From positions 1 through 48,338 of the forward strand of contig NZ_POTW01000050.1 of the NCBI RefSeq assembly GCF_003236295.1: a stretch of 48,338 nt of DNA. Direction: 5' to 3'. The translations under genes and the position numbers were made by a program. Shown here piece by piece: positions 23,779 to 35,531 of this stretch. The notes below the pieces were generated by a model. It was not told the DNA's origin. It did not search any database and saw nothing but the letters and a program-made list of their open reading frames with translations. How positions within the stretch are numbered: position 1 is the first letter of the stretch; the number at the start of each line of letters is the position of its first letter. Source of the stretch: Jiangella anatolica (GTDB lineage: Bacteria > Actinomycetota > Actinomycetes > Jiangellales > Jiangellaceae).

Positions 23779-24639
23779 TCATCCTCGCGCGAGCCGGGCC
23801 GCCACCCGCACCGCGTCCAGCGTCGCGGGGACGGTGTGCACCCGGACGCACCAGGCCCCGGCCAGCGCGATCACCGTCGAAAGCGCGTCGGTCGCGGCGT
23901 CGCGGCTGGCCGGCGGACGGCGCTCGCCGGTCGCCGGGTCAGCCAGCAGCTCGCCGAGGAACGTCTTGCGCGACGCCGCCACGAGCACCGGCAGCTCCAG
24001 CGCGTGCAGCTCGGCCAGCCGGGCCAGCAGCGTCCAGTTGTGGTCCCAGGTCTTGGCGAAGCCGAGGCCGGGGTCGACGGCGATGTGCTCCGGCCGCACC
24101 CCGGCGGCCACGGCGGCGTCGATCCGCGGCCGCAGCTCGGCCAGGACGTCGGCGACGACGTCGTCGTAGGTCGCCCGCTCCTGCATGTGGTCGGCATGCC
24201 CGCGCCAGTGCATGAGCACGACCGGGACGTCCGCCTCGGCCATGACCCGCAGCATGTCCGGGTCGGCCTGCCCGGCGGACTGGTCGTTGACCAGCCGCGC
24301 GCCGGCCTCCAGCGCGAGCACGGCGACCTCGGCGCGCATGGTGTCGACGGAGACGACGGCGCCCGCGGCGGCGAGCTCGCGGATCACCGGCAGCACCCGG
24401 CGCCGCTCCTCCTCCGCCGACGGCCGCTGTGCCCCGGGCCGGGTGGACTCGCCACCGACGTCGACGAGGTCGGCGCCCTGCTCCATCAGCTGCAGCCCGT
24501 GCTCGATCGCGTCGGCCGGCTCGTACCAGAAGCCACCGTCGGAGAACGAGTCCGGCGTCACGTTGACGACGCCCATGACGAGCGTGCGGTCCGGCCGCGG
24601 CAGGTCCGCGACGTAGCGCAGCGGGCGGCCGGCGCTCAT
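23779..24639 (-). CDS. folP: Dihydropteroate synthase
   Basis: 286 aa. Joins pterin pyrophosphate and p-aminobenzoate; the sulfonamide target. Motifs in order: [16 protein letters not shown] (loop 1), [12 protein letters not shown] (loop 2), [49 protein letters not shown], and [11 protein letters not shown] with the substrate Lys and Arg. All key residues appear intact. ATG at 24637-24639 overlaps the purD stop as ATGA, so folP is coupled to a purine gene rather than to folE as in many actinobacteria. Confidence 0.96.
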   Translation of the reverse strand: MSAGRPLRYVADLPRPDRTLVMGVVNVTPDSFSDGGFWYEPADAIEHGLQLMEQGADLVDVGGESTRPGAQRPSAEEERRRVLPVIRELAAAGAVVSVDTMRAEVAVLALEAGARLVNDQSAGQADPDMLRVMAEADVPVVLMHWRGHADHMQERATYDDVVADVLAELRPRIDAAVAAGVRPEHIAVDPGLGFAKTWDHNWTLLARLAELHALELPVLVAASRKTFLGELLADPATGERRPPASRDAATDALSTVIALAGAWCVRVHTVPATLDAVRVAARLARG

Positions 24640-25874
24640 CGGCGCAACGCGATGTCGGTGCGGTGGTGGCTGCCGTCGAGGGTGATATAGCCGACCGCCT
24701 CGTACGCGCGAGCGCGCGCCTCGTCGATGTCGTCGCCGACGCCGGTGACCGACAGCACCCGGCCGCCGCTGGACACGACGGCGCCGTCGGCGTCCAGGCG
24801 GGTGCCGGCGTGCAGCACCTCGACCCCCTTGACGGCGGCCGCCTCGGCCAGGCCGCCGATCGGGTCGCCGGTGCGCGGCGCGGCCGGGTAGCCGTTCGCC
24901 GCGACGACGACGGTGACCGCGGCGCCGTCGCGCCACACCGGCGCCGGATGCTGGGCCAGCATGCCGGTCGCCGCGGCCCGCAGCAGCCCGCCGAGCCCGG
25001 ACCGCAGCCGGGCCAGCACGGCCTGCGTCTCGGGGTCGCCGAACCGGGCGTTGAACTCGACCACCCGCACGCCGCGCGACGTCAGCGCGAGCCCCACGTA
25101 CAGCAGCCCGGCGAACGGGGTGCCGCGGCGCAGCATCTCGTCGATGGTCGGCTGCACCACCCGGGCCATGACGTCGTCGACCAGGCCCTCCGGCGCCCAC
25201 GGCAGCGGCGTGTAGGCGCCCATGCCGCCGGTGTTCGGGCCCTCGTCGCCGTCATAGGCGCGCTTGAAGTCCTGCGCCGGGGTGAGCGGCACCGCGACCC
25301 GGCCGTCGGTGACGCAGAACAGCGACACCTCGGGACCGTCGAGGTACTCCTCGATGACCACCCGGCCGCAGGCCTCGGCGTGCGCCAGCGCGGCCGCACG
25401 GTCGTCGGTGACGACGACGCCCTTCCCGGCCGCCAGACCGTCGTCCTTGACGACGTGCGGCGCACCGAACCGGTCCAGCGCGGCCTCGGCCTCGGCGCGG
25501 GTCTCGCAGACCAGGGCCATCGCGGTCGGGACCTCGGCCGCGGCCATGACGTCCTTGGCGAAGGCCTTCGACCCCTCCAGCCGGGCCGCCCGCCCGGACG
25601 GGCCGAAGCAGGCGATGCCGCGCGCCTTGACGGCGTCCGCGACGCCCGCGACCAGCGGGCCCTCCGGACCGACCACGACGAGGTCCGCACTGAGCCGGGC
25701 GGCCAGGTCGGCCACGGCCTCGGGCTGGTCCGCGACGACGGAGTGGACGGCGACGTCCGCGGCGATGCCCGCGTTGCCCGGCGCGGCGTGCACCTCGGAG
25801 ACCTCGGGATCGCGCAGCAGGCAGCGCACCAGCGCGTGCTCGCGGGCGCCGGATCCGATGACGAGTACCTTCAC
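24636..25874 (-). CDS. purD: Phosphoribosylamine-glycine ligase
   Basis: 412 aa, normal size. Second step of purine synthesis (phosphoribosylamine + glycine + ATP to GAR). N-domain '[15 protein letters not shown]', '[16 protein letters not shown]', ATP-grasp core '[16 protein letters not shown]', '[14 protein letters not shown]', '[13 protein letters not shown]', and metal site '[17 protein letters not shown]'. GTG start at 25872-25874 fits the family's N-terminus exactly; the frame is open far upstream without homology. It begins 11 bases after the LLM gene and overlaps folP by 4 bases. Confidence 0.97.
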   Translation of the reverse strand: MKVLVIGSGAREHALVRCLLRDPEVSEVHAAPGNAGIAADVAVHSVVADQPEAVADLAARLSADLVVVGPEGPLVAGVADAVKARGIACFGPSGRAARLEGSKAFAKDVMAAAEVPTAMALVCETRAEAEAALDRFGAPHVVKDDGLAAGKGVVVTDDRAAALAHAEACGRVVIEEYLDGPEVSLFCVTDGRVAVPLTPAQDFKRAYDGDEGPNTGGMGAYTPLPWAPEGLVDDVMARVVQPTIDEMLRRGTPFAGLLYVGLALTSRGVRVVEFNARFGDPETQAVLARLRSGLGGLLRAAATGMLAQHPAPVWRDGAAVTVVVAANGYPAAPRTGDPIGGLAEAAAVKGVEVLHAGTRLDADGAVVSSGGRVLSVTGVGDDIDEARARAYEAVGYITLDGSHHRTDIALRR

Positions 25875-25885
25875 GGACGCCGACC

Positions 25886-26788
25886 CTATCGGGCGAGGGT
25901 CGCGGCCACCTCCAGTGTCCGGATCCGGTCCGCCGCCGGCCCGACCGGGATCAGCTGCAGCTCGTCGGCGCCGGCGTCGGCGAACGCCCGGAAGGCCCGG
26001 CCGACGGTCTCCTCGTCCCCGGCGATGACCGTCTCTCCGGGGGTCCGGACACCCTCGCGGTCCAGTTGGGCGCGGTAGCCCGGCAGGTCGCTCGCCGGGC
26101 CGAACTGCCGCTGCACCCAGGCGCGGGCGCCGTCCGGGTCCGCCGTCACGGCGACGCACACCCCGGCGATGACGGCGGGGCGGTTTGGGCGGCCGGACGC
26201 GGTCGCGGCGGCGGTGAGCGCCGGGACGACGTGCTCGCCGATGGAGCGCGGTCCGGCCCAGGTGGTGACGGTGCCGTCGGCCAGCTCGCCGGCCACCCGC
26301 AGCATCGCCGGGCCGAGCGCCGACAGCAGCACCGGCGGCGGCTCCACTGCCACGCTCACCTGCCCGTTCGCGGCCAGCAGCTCGCCGGCGAACGAGACCG
26401 GCTCGCCGCGCAGCAGCGGCCGCAGCGCCGTCAGGTACTCGCGGGTGTGCGCGGCGGGCCGGTCGTACGGCAGCCCGTACTGGCCCTCGACGATCGGCGC
26501 GTGGCTCGGCCCGACGCCGAGCACCAGCCGTCCGCCGGTCGCCGCGTGCACCGTCAGCGCCTGGGCGGCCAGCGCCAGCGGGTGCCGCGGATGGGTCCGG
26601 ACGACGGCCGTGCCCAGCCGCACGTCCGGCACCGCCGGGCCGATCGCCGTCAGCAGCGTCAGCGGGTCCCAGCCGGACCGCTCGCCCAGCCACACCGCCT
26701 CGTACCCGGCCGCCGCGGCCGCCCGGGCCCGCTCGGCCACTGTCGCAACGCTCACGCCGTCGTCGTCGATCCACACCCCGATCCGCAT
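25886..26788 (-). CDS. LLM-class F420-dependent oxidoreductase
   Basis: 300 aa, bacterial-luciferase-like TIM barrel. '[36 protein letters not shown]' and '[25 protein letters not shown]' are typical of the actinobacterial F420-using subgroup. FMN use cannot be excluded from sequence. It is the first gene of a run into purD-folP, though with no evident metabolic link. Divergent from a LysR regulator over a canonical LTTR box, so it is the probable LysR target. Confidence 0.88.
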   Translation of the reverse strand: MRIGVWIDDDGVSVATVAERARAAAAAGYEAVWLGERSGWDPLTLLTAIGPAVPDVRLGTAVVRTHPRHPLALAAQALTVHAATGGRLVLGVGPSHAPIVEGQYGLPYDRPAAHTREYLTALRPLLRGEPVSFAGELLAANGQVSVAVEPPPVLLSALGPAMLRVAGELADGTVTTWAGPRSIGEHVVPALTAAATASGRPNRPAVIAGVCVAVTADPDGARAWVQRQFGPASDLPGYRAQLDREGVRTPGETVIAGDEETVGRAFRAFADAGADELQLIPVGPAADRIRTLEVAATLAR

Positions 26789-26844
26789 GGCATCGAGTCA
26801 AGCCGTCGGAACAGCCCGGACCAACGGCCGGTTGTCCTGTGCAG

Positions 26845-26863
26845 CGATCACATCCGGTGATCG
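26845..26863. promoter_or_regulatory. LysR-type (ATC-N9-GAT) binding site
   Basis: Perfect inverted repeat CGATCAC-ATCCG-GTGATCG (7+5+7). It contains both the T-N11-A and the ATC-N9-GAT patterns expected of a LysR-family site. It lies 14 bp before the LysR gene start and 56 bp before the divergent LLM gene. Confidence 0.75.
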
Positions 26864-26877
26864 ACGGGAGGCCGCGA

Positions 26878-27753
26878 GTGGAGCTGCGTCAGCTCAGGTA
26901 CTTCGTGACGGTGGCCGAGGAGCTGCACTTCGGCCGGGCCGCCGAGCGGCTGCACATCGTCCAGCCCGCGGTGAGCCAGCAGATCGGCCGGCTGGAGCGG
27001 GAGTTCGGCGTGCGGCTGTTCGACCGGTCGTCGCGGCGGGTCCGGCTCACCGATGACGGGCGGCGGCTGCTGGCCCAGGCCCGGCGTGTGCTGGCCGCGG
27101 CCGCGGAGACGACGGCGCTGGCGGACGAGCTGGCCGGGCGGACCGCCGTGCTGCGGCTGGGCGCCGCCGCCGGGCTGGAGCGACGGGTCGCGCGCGGGCT
27201 GGCGGCGCTGCGGGCGGACCGCCCGGACCTCGGCGTGGAGCTCGCCGACGGTCCGGTCAGCGCCCAGCTGGACGCGCTGCGCCGTGGTGATCTGGACGCC
27301 GTCCTCGTCCAGGGCGCGGTCGCGACCGACGACGAGCTCGTCGCCAGCCAGGAGTGGTGCGACGAGGTCGTGGCGGCGCTCCCGGCCGGCCATCCGCATG
27401 CCGGCGGCGACACCGTCCGCGTCGCCGACCTGGCCGGTCGGCCGGCCCGGCTGCCCGCGCCGCAGTGCGACGGCCCGTTCCACCGGCTGCTGGCCGGCGC
27501 CGGGGTCCGCCCGATGCCGGACCGGCCGGCGGGCACGGTCGAACGGACCCTGCTGGAGCTGGCCGGCGCCGCGGACCAGTGGGCGCCGATCCCGGCCGGC
27601 GGGCCACCGCCGCCGGCGGGCGTGCGGACGCTGCGGTTCGACCCGCCGCTGCCGCTGCCGGGCCTGCTGGTGACGCCGGCGCGGATGCCCGCGGAGTGCC
27701 GGGCCGGGCTGGCCACGGCCTTCGGCGGCTCCGACATCATCGACTACGGTTGA
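26878..27753 (+). CDS. LysR-family transcriptional regulator
   Basis: 291 aa. N-terminal winged helix '[50 protein letters not shown]', then a PBP2-like effector domain from about residue 88. The longer frame begins 13 codons earlier, but GTG at 26878-26880 has GGGAGG six bases upstream and gives the standard N-terminus. Divergent from the LLM oxidoreductase gene, with a textbook LTTR box between. The effector domain is slightly short, with only weak similarity at the C-terminus. Inducer unknown. Confidence 0.92.
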   Translation: MELRQLRYFVTVAEELHFGRAAERLHIVQPAVSQQIGRLEREFGVRLFDRSSRRVRLTDDGRRLLAQARRVLAAAAETTALADELAGRTAVLRLGAAAGLERRVARGLAALRADRPDLGVELADGPVSAQLDALRRGDLDAVLVQGAVATDDELVASQEWCDEVVAALPAGHPHAGGDTVRVADLAGRPARLPAPQCDGPFHRLLAGAGVRPMPDRPAGTVERTLLELAGAADQWAPIPAGGPPPPAGVRTLRFDPPLPLPGLLVTPARMPAECRAGLATAFGGSDIIDYG

Positions 27754-27758
27754 CGGTG

Positions 27759-28538
27759 ATGAGCGAGCGATGGATCGACCTCGTCGGCGCGGTCAACGTC
27801 CGCGACCTCGGCGGGCTACCCACCACCGACGGCCGCGTCACCCGCTTCGGCCAGGTGCTGCGATCGGACAACCTGCAGGACCTCATCGGCGACGACATCG
27901 ACCGGCTCACCGGCGAGCACCTGGTGCGCGACGTCGTCGACCTGCGCACGACGTTCGAGGTGACGGCCGAGGGGCCGGGCCCGCTCACCCACGTCGACGC
28001 CGTCACCGTCCACCACCTGTCGCTCTACCCCGAGGTCGGCACGGCCACCGACGTCGAGGCCGACAGCGTGCTGCCGTGGACGACGGCCAAGGACGGCGAC
28101 GAGACGATCTGGGTGAACTCCGGCGTCTACTACACCAATTACCTGCGGCACCGGCCCGGCAACGTCGTGGCGGCTCTGCGCACGATGGCGACCTCCGGCG
28201 GCTCGACGCTGGTGCACTGCGCGGCCGGCAAGGACCGCACCGGCGTCGTCTGCGCGCTGGCGCTGTCCGTCGTCGGCGTCGACCGGCAGGCCGTCGTCGA
28301 CGACTACGTGCAGACCGGCGAGCGCATCGACGCGATCATGACCCGGCTCAAGGCCAGCGCCACGTACGCCGCCGACCTCGAGGGCCGGCCCAACGACGCG
28401 AACCTGCCGCGCGCGGAGTCGATGCACACGTTCCTCGACTTCGTCGACACCGAGTTCGGCGGCGCGACCGGCTGGCTCCAACTGCACGGCTGGACCGACG
28501 ACGAGACCGCCGCGCTGCGCGCCCGGCTAGTCGGCTGA
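27759..28538 (+). CDS. Tyrosine/serine protein phosphatase, PtpB-like
   Basis: 259 aa, protein tyrosine phosphatase fold. Signature loop 'LVHCAAGKDRTGVV' (HCxxGKDRTG), with nucleophile Cys, the Lys-Asp pair typical of the PtpB/lipid-tyrosine phosphatase group, and Arg. The N-terminal 'VNVRDLGGLPTTDGRVTRFGQVLRSDNL' is the family's conserved opening. It starts 5 bases after the LysR stop, so the two may be co-transcribed. Such proteins hydrolyse phosphotyrosine or phosphoinositides; the host target is unknown. No secretion signal. Confidence 0.92.
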   Translation: MSERWIDLVGAVNVRDLGGLPTTDGRVTRFGQVLRSDNLQDLIGDDIDRLTGEHLVRDVVDLRTTFEVTAEGPGPLTHVDAVTVHHLSLYPEVGTATDVEADSVLPWTTAKDGDETIWVNSGVYYTNYLRHRPGNVVAALRTMATSGGSTLVHCAAGKDRTGVVCALALSVVGVDRQAVVDDYVQTGERIDAIMTRLKASATYAADLEGRPNDANLPRAESMHTFLDFVDTEFGGATGWLQLHGWTDDETAALRARLVG

Positions 28539-28542
28539 GCTC

Positions 28543-29139
28543 TCAACGATCCGCCAGCGCCGCCTCGAGCCGGGTCCGCACGCCCGGCCACTCCTCGCGC
28601 AGGATCGAGTAGTAGACGGTGTCGCGCCAGCCGCCGTCCCAGCGGCGCATGTGGTGACGGAGCACGCCCTCGCGCCGCGCGCCCAGCCGCTCGATCGCAC
28701 GCTGCGACCGGACGTTGAGGTGGTCGGTCTTCAGCGCCACCCGCTCCAGCCCGAGCGTCTCGAACGCGTGCCCGATGACCAGCAGCTTCGTCGCCGTGTT
28801 GACCTCGGTGCGCCACCATGCGGTGCCGACCCAGGTGGAGCCGACCTCGACCCGGCCGTTCCCCGGATCGATGTCCAGGTACGACGTGGACCCGACGACG
28901 CGGCCGTCGGCACGGCGCCGGATCGCCCACCCCACGGCGTCGCCGCGGGCGGCCGCCGCCAGCGCCGCGTCGAGCGAGCCGGCCAGGCCGCCGTCGGGCC
29001 CCGGCTGCCAGGTCGACAGCCAGCGGAACAGCTCGTCCGGCTCGGACACGGCGGCGTTCAGCTCGTCCAGGTGCGCCGACGACAGCGGCTCCAGCTCGAT
29101 CCACGGGTTGGCCAGCGGCACGGCGGCGATGGTGGTCAC
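28543..29139 (-). CDS. GNAT acetyltransferase, RimJ/RimL-like
   Basis: 198 aa. 'VPLANPWIELEPLSSAHLDEL' start, 'GRVVGSTSYLDIDPGNGRVEVGSTWVGTAWWRTEVNTATKLLVIGHAFETLGLERVALKTDHLN' acetyl-CoA region, and 'SQRAIERLGARREGVLRHHMRRWDGGWRDTVYYSILREEW', typical of the RimL-type group. Likely acetylates an amino group on a protein N-terminus or small molecule. GTG start. The stop faces the phosphatase gene 4 bases away, and the gene sits 22 bases after the MMPL gene. Confidence 0.9.
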   Translation of the reverse strand: MTTIAAVPLANPWIELEPLSSAHLDELNAAVSEPDELFRWLSTWQPGPDGGLAGSLDAALAAAARGDAVGWAIRRRADGRVVGSTSYLDIDPGNGRVEVGSTWVGTAWWRTEVNTATKLLVIGHAFETLGLERVALKTDHLNVRSQRAIERLGARREGVLRHHMRRWDGGWRDTVYYSILREEWPGVRTRLEAALADR

Positions 29140-29161
29140 CGGGCCATCATCGCCGACCGCC

Positions 29162-31252
29162 TCAGGCCTCGCTGAGCCCGACCCGCGCGTGCAGCCGGCG
29201 CAGCAGCGGCGGCGCGTACCAGGCGTGCCGTCCGAGCAGCCGCATCGACGCCGGCACGAGGACGCCGCGGACCACCGTCGCGTCCAGCAGGATGGCCAGC
29301 CCGCAGCCCAGCCCGAACAGCTGCAGGAAGCTGACCTGCCCGGTGACGAACGCGAAGAACGACACCGCGAGCAGCGCCGCGGCCGTCGTCACGATGCGGC
29401 CGGTGCGGGCCAGCCCGGTGACGGTGGCGTCGTGGACGCTCGCGCCCGCCGCGACCTGCTCGCGGATGCGGCTCATCACGAACACCTCGTAGTCCATCGA
29501 GAGCCCGAACACGATGCAGAACAGCAGCAGGATCATCGCCGTGTTCAGTGGCGCCGCCGTGAAGCCGAGCACCGACGACAGCGCGCCGTCCTGGAAGATC
29601 ATCACCAGCACGCCGAACGTCGCGGCCAGCACGAGCACGTTCGACAGCAGCGCCCGGATCGGCTGCACGACGCTGCCGGTGAACAGGAACAGGATCACGA
29701 ACGTCGTGACGACGATCATCCCGGCGGCCACCGGCAAGCCGGCGCCGATCGCGTCCAGGGTGTCGACCAGCTGCGCGCTCGCGCCGCCGACCAGCGCGTC
29801 GACCCCGACCGGCGGCGGCACCGCGCGGATGTCGCGGACCAGGTCGCGGGCGGTCCCCGAGGCCCGGTCGGCCTCGGTGACGACGGCCAGCAGCGCGTGC
29901 TCGGGGCCGGACATGGCCACGTCGACCCGCTCGACGGCGGGCAGCTCGGACAGCCGGGCTGTGTACGCGGACAGCGCGGCGTCGTCGACCGGCCCGGTGG
30001 TCACCACGTCGAGCGCGGTGGCCTCGCCGGCCGGGAAGTCGTCGCGCAGGGCGTCGCCGACCTGCCGGCTCTCGGCGGACGTCGGCAGCACGCGGTCGTC
30101 CGGCATCCCGAACGTGACGCCGAGCACCGGCACGGCCAGCGCCAGCAGCACACCGGCCACCGGCAGCACCGCGAGAGCTGGACGGCGCATCACCCCGGCC
30201 GCGAGCCGGCCCCAGAACGGCGCCTCGGCGCTGCGGGCACCCCGGGTCCACGGCACCCGGCCCGCGTCGACGCGGCGGCCCAGCACGGCGAGCAGCGCGG
30301 GCAGCACCGTCAGGACGGCGACGACGGAGATCAGCACGACGCCGATGCCCGCGTAGGCGAACGAGCGCAGGAAGTACATCGGGAACACCAGCAGCGCGGC
30401 CAGCGCCGCCGCGACCGCCAGCCCGCTGAACACGACCGCCCGCCCGGCGGTGCGCATTGTCCGCACGACCGCGGCCTCGACGTCGCCGTCGTGCGCCAAC
30501 TCCTCCCGGAACCGCCCGACCACCAGCAGCGCGTAGTCGATCGCCAGGCCCAGGCCGAGCGCCGTCGTCAGGTTGATCGCGAACACCGAGACGTCGGTGT
30601 TCGTCCCCAGCACGGCCAGCTCGGCGAACGTGCCGACGATCGCCACCGCGCCGATGGCCAGCGGCAGCAGCGCCGCGACGACGCTGCCGAACGCGAACAC
30701 CAGCAGCACGAGGATGAGCGGGACGGCGATCGCCTCGGCCACCAGCAGGTCGGCCCCGACCTGCTCGACCACCTCGTCCTCGGCAACGGCCGGGCCGCCC
30801 GCGACGACCGTCAGGCCGTCCTGATCACCGCGGTACTCGTCGGCGACCGCCGCGGCGTCGTCGGAGTCCGGGTCGGCCAGCGTCACCAGCACCAGCGCCC
30901 GCGTCCCGTCCGTCGACCGCAGCGACGGCGCGCCGGTGGTCCAGTAGGACCGCGCGCCGGCGACGCCCGGCTCGGCGGCGAGCCGCTCCGTCAGCACCAG
31001 GCCGGCGGGCGCGGCGTCGTCGACGGTGCCGGACCCGGCGGTGGCCACCAGCACCAGGTCGGCCCGGCCGCCGGCCGCCGCCATCAGCTCGTCGGCGGCG
31101 ACGGACTCGGCCGCGGGGTCGGTGAAGCCCTCGGACTGCAGCTGCCCGAACGCGCCCGCGCCGACGACGCCGGCCGCCACGAGGACGACGGCGGCGACCG
31201 CGAGAACGGACCGGGCCCGGCGCACGACGAAGGCCGCGAGATGGTCCAGCAT
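29162..31252 (-). CDS. MMPL-family RND transporter
   Basis: 696 aa, about 12 membrane helices in two halves: one helix near residue 20, a loop to about 155, five helices, then a second helix at about 345 with loop and five more. 'LALGLGLAIDYALLVVGRFREEL' and 'CIVFGLSMDYEVFVMSRIREQ' are the paired MMPL helix-4 motifs with the conserved Asp-Tyr couples that carry proton transfer. Exports lipids or drugs in relatives. Divergent from a TetR regulator over a repeat-rich operator, so it is probably repressed and substrate-induced. The GNAT gene follows closely. Confidence 0.93.
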   Translation of the reverse strand: MLDHLAAFVVRRARSVLAVAAVVLVAAGVVGAGAFGQLQSEGFTDPAAESVAADELMAAAGGRADLVLVATAGSGTVDDAAPAGLVLTERLAAEPGVAGARSYWTTGAPSLRSTDGTRALVLVTLADPDSDDAAAVADEYRGDQDGLTVVAGGPAVAEDEVVEQVGADLLVAEAIAVPLILVLLVFAFGSVVAALLPLAIGAVAIVGTFAELAVLGTNTDVSVFAINLTTALGLGLAIDYALLVVGRFREELAHDGDVEAAVVRTMRTAGRAVVFSGLAVAAALAALLVFPMYFLRSFAYAGIGVVLISVVAVLTVLPALLAVLGRRVDAGRVPWTRGARSAEAPFWGRLAAGVMRRPALAVLPVAGVLLALAVPVLGVTFGMPDDRVLPTSAESRQVGDALRDDFPAGEATALDVVTTGPVDDAALSAYTARLSELPAVERVDVAMSGPEHALLAVVTEADRASGTARDLVRDIRAVPPPVGVDALVGGASAQLVDTLDAIGAGLPVAAGMIVVTTFVILFLFTGSVVQPIRALLSNVLVLAATFGVLVMIFQDGALSSVLGFTAAPLNTAMILLLFCIVFGLSMDYEVFVMSRIREQVAAGASVHDATVTGLARTGRIVTTAAALLAVSFFAFVTGQVSFLQLFGLGCGLAILLDATVVRGVLVPASMRLLGRHAWYAPPLLRRLHARVGLSEA

Positions 31253-31273
31253 GAGCGTTCCTCACTGATGTGG

Positions 31274-31331
31274 ACGGGCGTAAACTTGACGGGTGTCAAC
31301 TTGCCATCACATGTGGGTAGGTGTCAACATC
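31274..31331. promoter_or_regulatory. Three-copy direct-repeat operator between MMPL and TetR genes
   Basis: Two abutting 15-mers, ACGGGCGTAAACTTG (31274-31288) and ACGGGTGTCAACTTG (31289-31303), differ at two bases. A third diverged copy, GTAGGTGTCAACATC, lies at 31317-31331. GGTGTCAAC occurs exactly in copies two and three, 28 bp apart. TTGAC-GGGT-GTCAA (31286-31299) also makes an inverted repeat across copies one and two. The array fills the divergent gap, as expected for TetR operators. Confidence 0.65.
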
Positions 31332-31337
31332 AACGGG

Positions 31338-31967
31338 ATGTCCGAGCCGACGACGCGGTCGACGTACCACCACGGCGACCTCCGCAACGCGCTGCTCGAC
31401 GCCGGCGCGCGGCTCGCCGAGAAGGGCGGTCCGGACGCAGTCGGGGTCCGGGCCGCGGCCCGCGAGGTCGGCGTCAGCCCCACCGCGGCCTACCGGCACT
31501 TCGAGAACGCCGACGACCTCCTGCTCGGCGTCAAGGCGCGGGCGTTCGAGGTGCTGACCGACGCCATGCGCGCGCGGCTTGCCACCGTTCCCGACACCGG
31601 CGACCCGGGTGAGACCGCGTCGCGCCGGCTCGAGGCGCTCGGCCGGGCCTATGTCGGCCTCGCGCTGGCCGAACCGGGGATGTTCCGGGTCGCGTTCTGC
31701 GAGAAGGGCGCGCTGCCCTTCGACGACCTGCCCGACACCCTCGCCATGGTCGCGCAGGTCATGGACGAGCTGGTCGCGGCCGGCCGGCTGCCGCCGCAGC
31801 GCCGCCCGCTGGCCGAGATCGCGGCGTGGGCGTCCGTGCACGGCATCGCCCGGCTGGCGCTGGACGGCCCGCTGGCCCACATCGCGCCCGAACTGTTCGC
31901 GGCGTCCGTCGACCGCGTCATCGACATGACTCTGCGTGGCCTGACCGGAGAAGGGACCACGGCGTGA
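31338..31967 (+). CDS. TetR-family transcriptional regulator
   Basis: 209 aa. N-terminal HTH 'GGPDAVGVRAAAREVGVSPTAAYRHFENADDLLLGVKARAF', then a TetR C-terminal ligand domain with 'GRAYVGLALAEPGMFRVAF', typical of the WHG subgroup. ATG at 31338 is chosen because the family usually begins close before 'STYHHGDLR'; an in-frame ATG at 31311 would lie inside the operator repeats. Likely represses the divergent MMPL exporter and itself. Its TGA overlaps the GTG of the downstream acetyltransferase (GTGA), so they are coupled. Confidence 0.92.
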   Translation: MSEPTTRSTYHHGDLRNALLDAGARLAEKGGPDAVGVRAAAREVGVSPTAAYRHFENADDLLLGVKARAFEVLTDAMRARLATVPDTGDPGETASRRLEALGRAYVGLALAEPGMFRVAFCEKGALPFDDLPDTLAMVAQVMDELVAAGRLPPQRRPLAEIAAWASVHGIARLALDGPLAHIAPELFAASVDRVIDMTLRGLTGEGTTA

Positions 31968-32560
31968 TCATCCGGCCGTACGAGTCCGGCGATGACGACG
32001 CGCTCTACGACATCTGCCTGCGCACCGGCGACAACGGCGGCGACGCGACCGGCCAGTTCGCCGACCCGCGGCTGCTCGGCGAGCTGTTCGTCGGGCCGTA
32101 CCTGCGGTTCGAGCCGGAGCTGGCGTTCGTCGCCGACGACGGCGCGCCGGCCGGCTACGTGCTGGGCGCGCGCGACACGAGGGCGTTCGAGCGCGACTGC
32201 GACCGGCAATGGTGGCCGCCGCTGCGGGCGAAGTACCCGCCGGGGTCGTTCCCGGCCGGGACCCGCGACGCCTACTACGTCGAGCGGCTGCACGAGGACC
32301 GCTCGGCCGACCCGGCGATCGTCGCCGACTACCCCGCCCACCTGCACATCGACCTGCTCCCCCGCACGCAGGGCCGGGGCATCGGCCGGGCGCTGATGCA
32401 GACGCTGCTGGCCGCGCTGCACGACGCCGGCGCGCCCGCCGTCCACCTCGGCGTCGGCGCCGCGAACACCCGGGCGATCGCGTTCTACGAGCGGATGGGC
32501 TTCACGACGCTGCGCGAGTCGGCGAACGGCCGCACGATGGGCCGCCCCACCGCCCCGTGA
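31964..32560 (+). CDS. GNAT acetyltransferase resembling the OGA C-terminal HAT-like domain
   Basis: 198 aa. 'IIRPYESGDDDALYDICLRTGDNG', 'LLGELFVGPYLRFEPELAFVADD' and 'YPAHLHIDLLPRTQGRGIGRALMQTLL' with 'FYERMGFTTL' follow the pattern of bacterial proteins similar to the acetyltransferase-like domain of eukaryotic O-GlcNAcase. The acetyl-CoA P-loop QGRGIG is intact, so the protein may be active on an unknown substrate. GTG start overlaps the TetR stop by 4 bases. It may modify the substrate of the MMPL pump or act on something else; this is inference. Confidence 0.85.
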   Translation: MIIRPYESGDDDALYDICLRTGDNGGDATGQFADPRLLGELFVGPYLRFEPELAFVADDGAPAGYVLGARDTRAFERDCDRQWWPPLRAKYPPGSFPAGTRDAYYVERLHEDRSADPAIVADYPAHLHIDLLPRTQGRGIGRALMQTLLAALHDAGAPAVHLGVGAANTRAIAFYERMGFTTLRESANGRTMGRPTAP

Positions 32561-32569
32561 CGGGACGGG

Positions 32570-33913
<1,344 letters not shown>

Positions 33914-34323
33914 TCAGCCGAGCGCTTCGGCGGCCTCTTCGCTGGAGTCGCGGAGGAACTGCGCGCAGCGGGTGGCCTCATCGGTCTCGCCGATGGCCTC
34001 GGCGGCCCGGCCGAGCGCGTTCAGCGAGCGCAGGAAGCCGCGGTTGGGCTCGTGCGCCCACGGGATCGGCCCCTGGCCCCGCCAACCGGCCCGGCGCAGC
34101 TGGTCCAGCCCGCGGTGGTAGCCGGTGCGGGCGAACGCGTAGGACGTGACGGCGTCACCGGCGGCGAACGCGCGGTCGGCGAGGTCGGCCCACGCCGCGG
34201 AGTAGGTCGGGTGTGCCGCCGCCACCGTGGCCGCGTCGACGCCCGACATCAGAGCCTCGCGGGCCTCCGGGTCGTCGGGCAGCAGCGTCTCCGGCGGACC
34301 GGCCAGCAGGTTCTCGCCCGCCA

Positions 34324-34324
<1 letters not shown>
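33914..34324 (-). CDS. DUF3151 family protein
   Basis: 136 aa. 'MAGENLLAGPPETLLPDDPEARE' and 'WADLADRAFAAGDAVTSYAFARTGYHRGLDQLRRAGWRGQGPIPWAHEPNRGFLRSL' are the conserved DUF3151 blocks. The protein is helical and soluble with no catalytic motif recognised. In mycobacteria and most actinobacteria it sits between fba and purA, as here. The ATG overlaps the fbaA stop by one base (TGATG), so translation is coupled. Function unknown. Confidence 0.93.
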
Positions 34325-35346
<1,022 letters not shown>

Positions 35347-35531
35347 GGATGCTCCGTTCCGGTCGGACGGCAGTACCCAGCCGTCCGGGCTCTCGCCCCA
35401 CGTCTGCGGGGGGCACGCATGTCAGGCCCAGTATTCACCGTAACCCGGTGGTAACGCGAAACCGTCCCCGCATGCGCCGGGCCGATAGGCTTGGGGCCTG
35501 GTCAACCCACGACCTCAGTAGAGGAGACGCC

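Noticed and set aside
31293-31337. Earlier TetR start in the open frame
   Set aside because: Would place coding sequence across the operator repeats; the family N-terminus starts near the ATG at 31338.
28715-31612. A 965-residue plus-strand open frame
   Set aside because: Rich in Arg, Gln, His and Gly with no domain; it is the antisense shadow of the GNAT and MMPL genes, as expected at this GC content.
35440-35460. GTAAC repeats between fbaA and ptsH as an operator
   Set aside because: Only five-base direct repeats; too short to separate from chance, no linked regulator.
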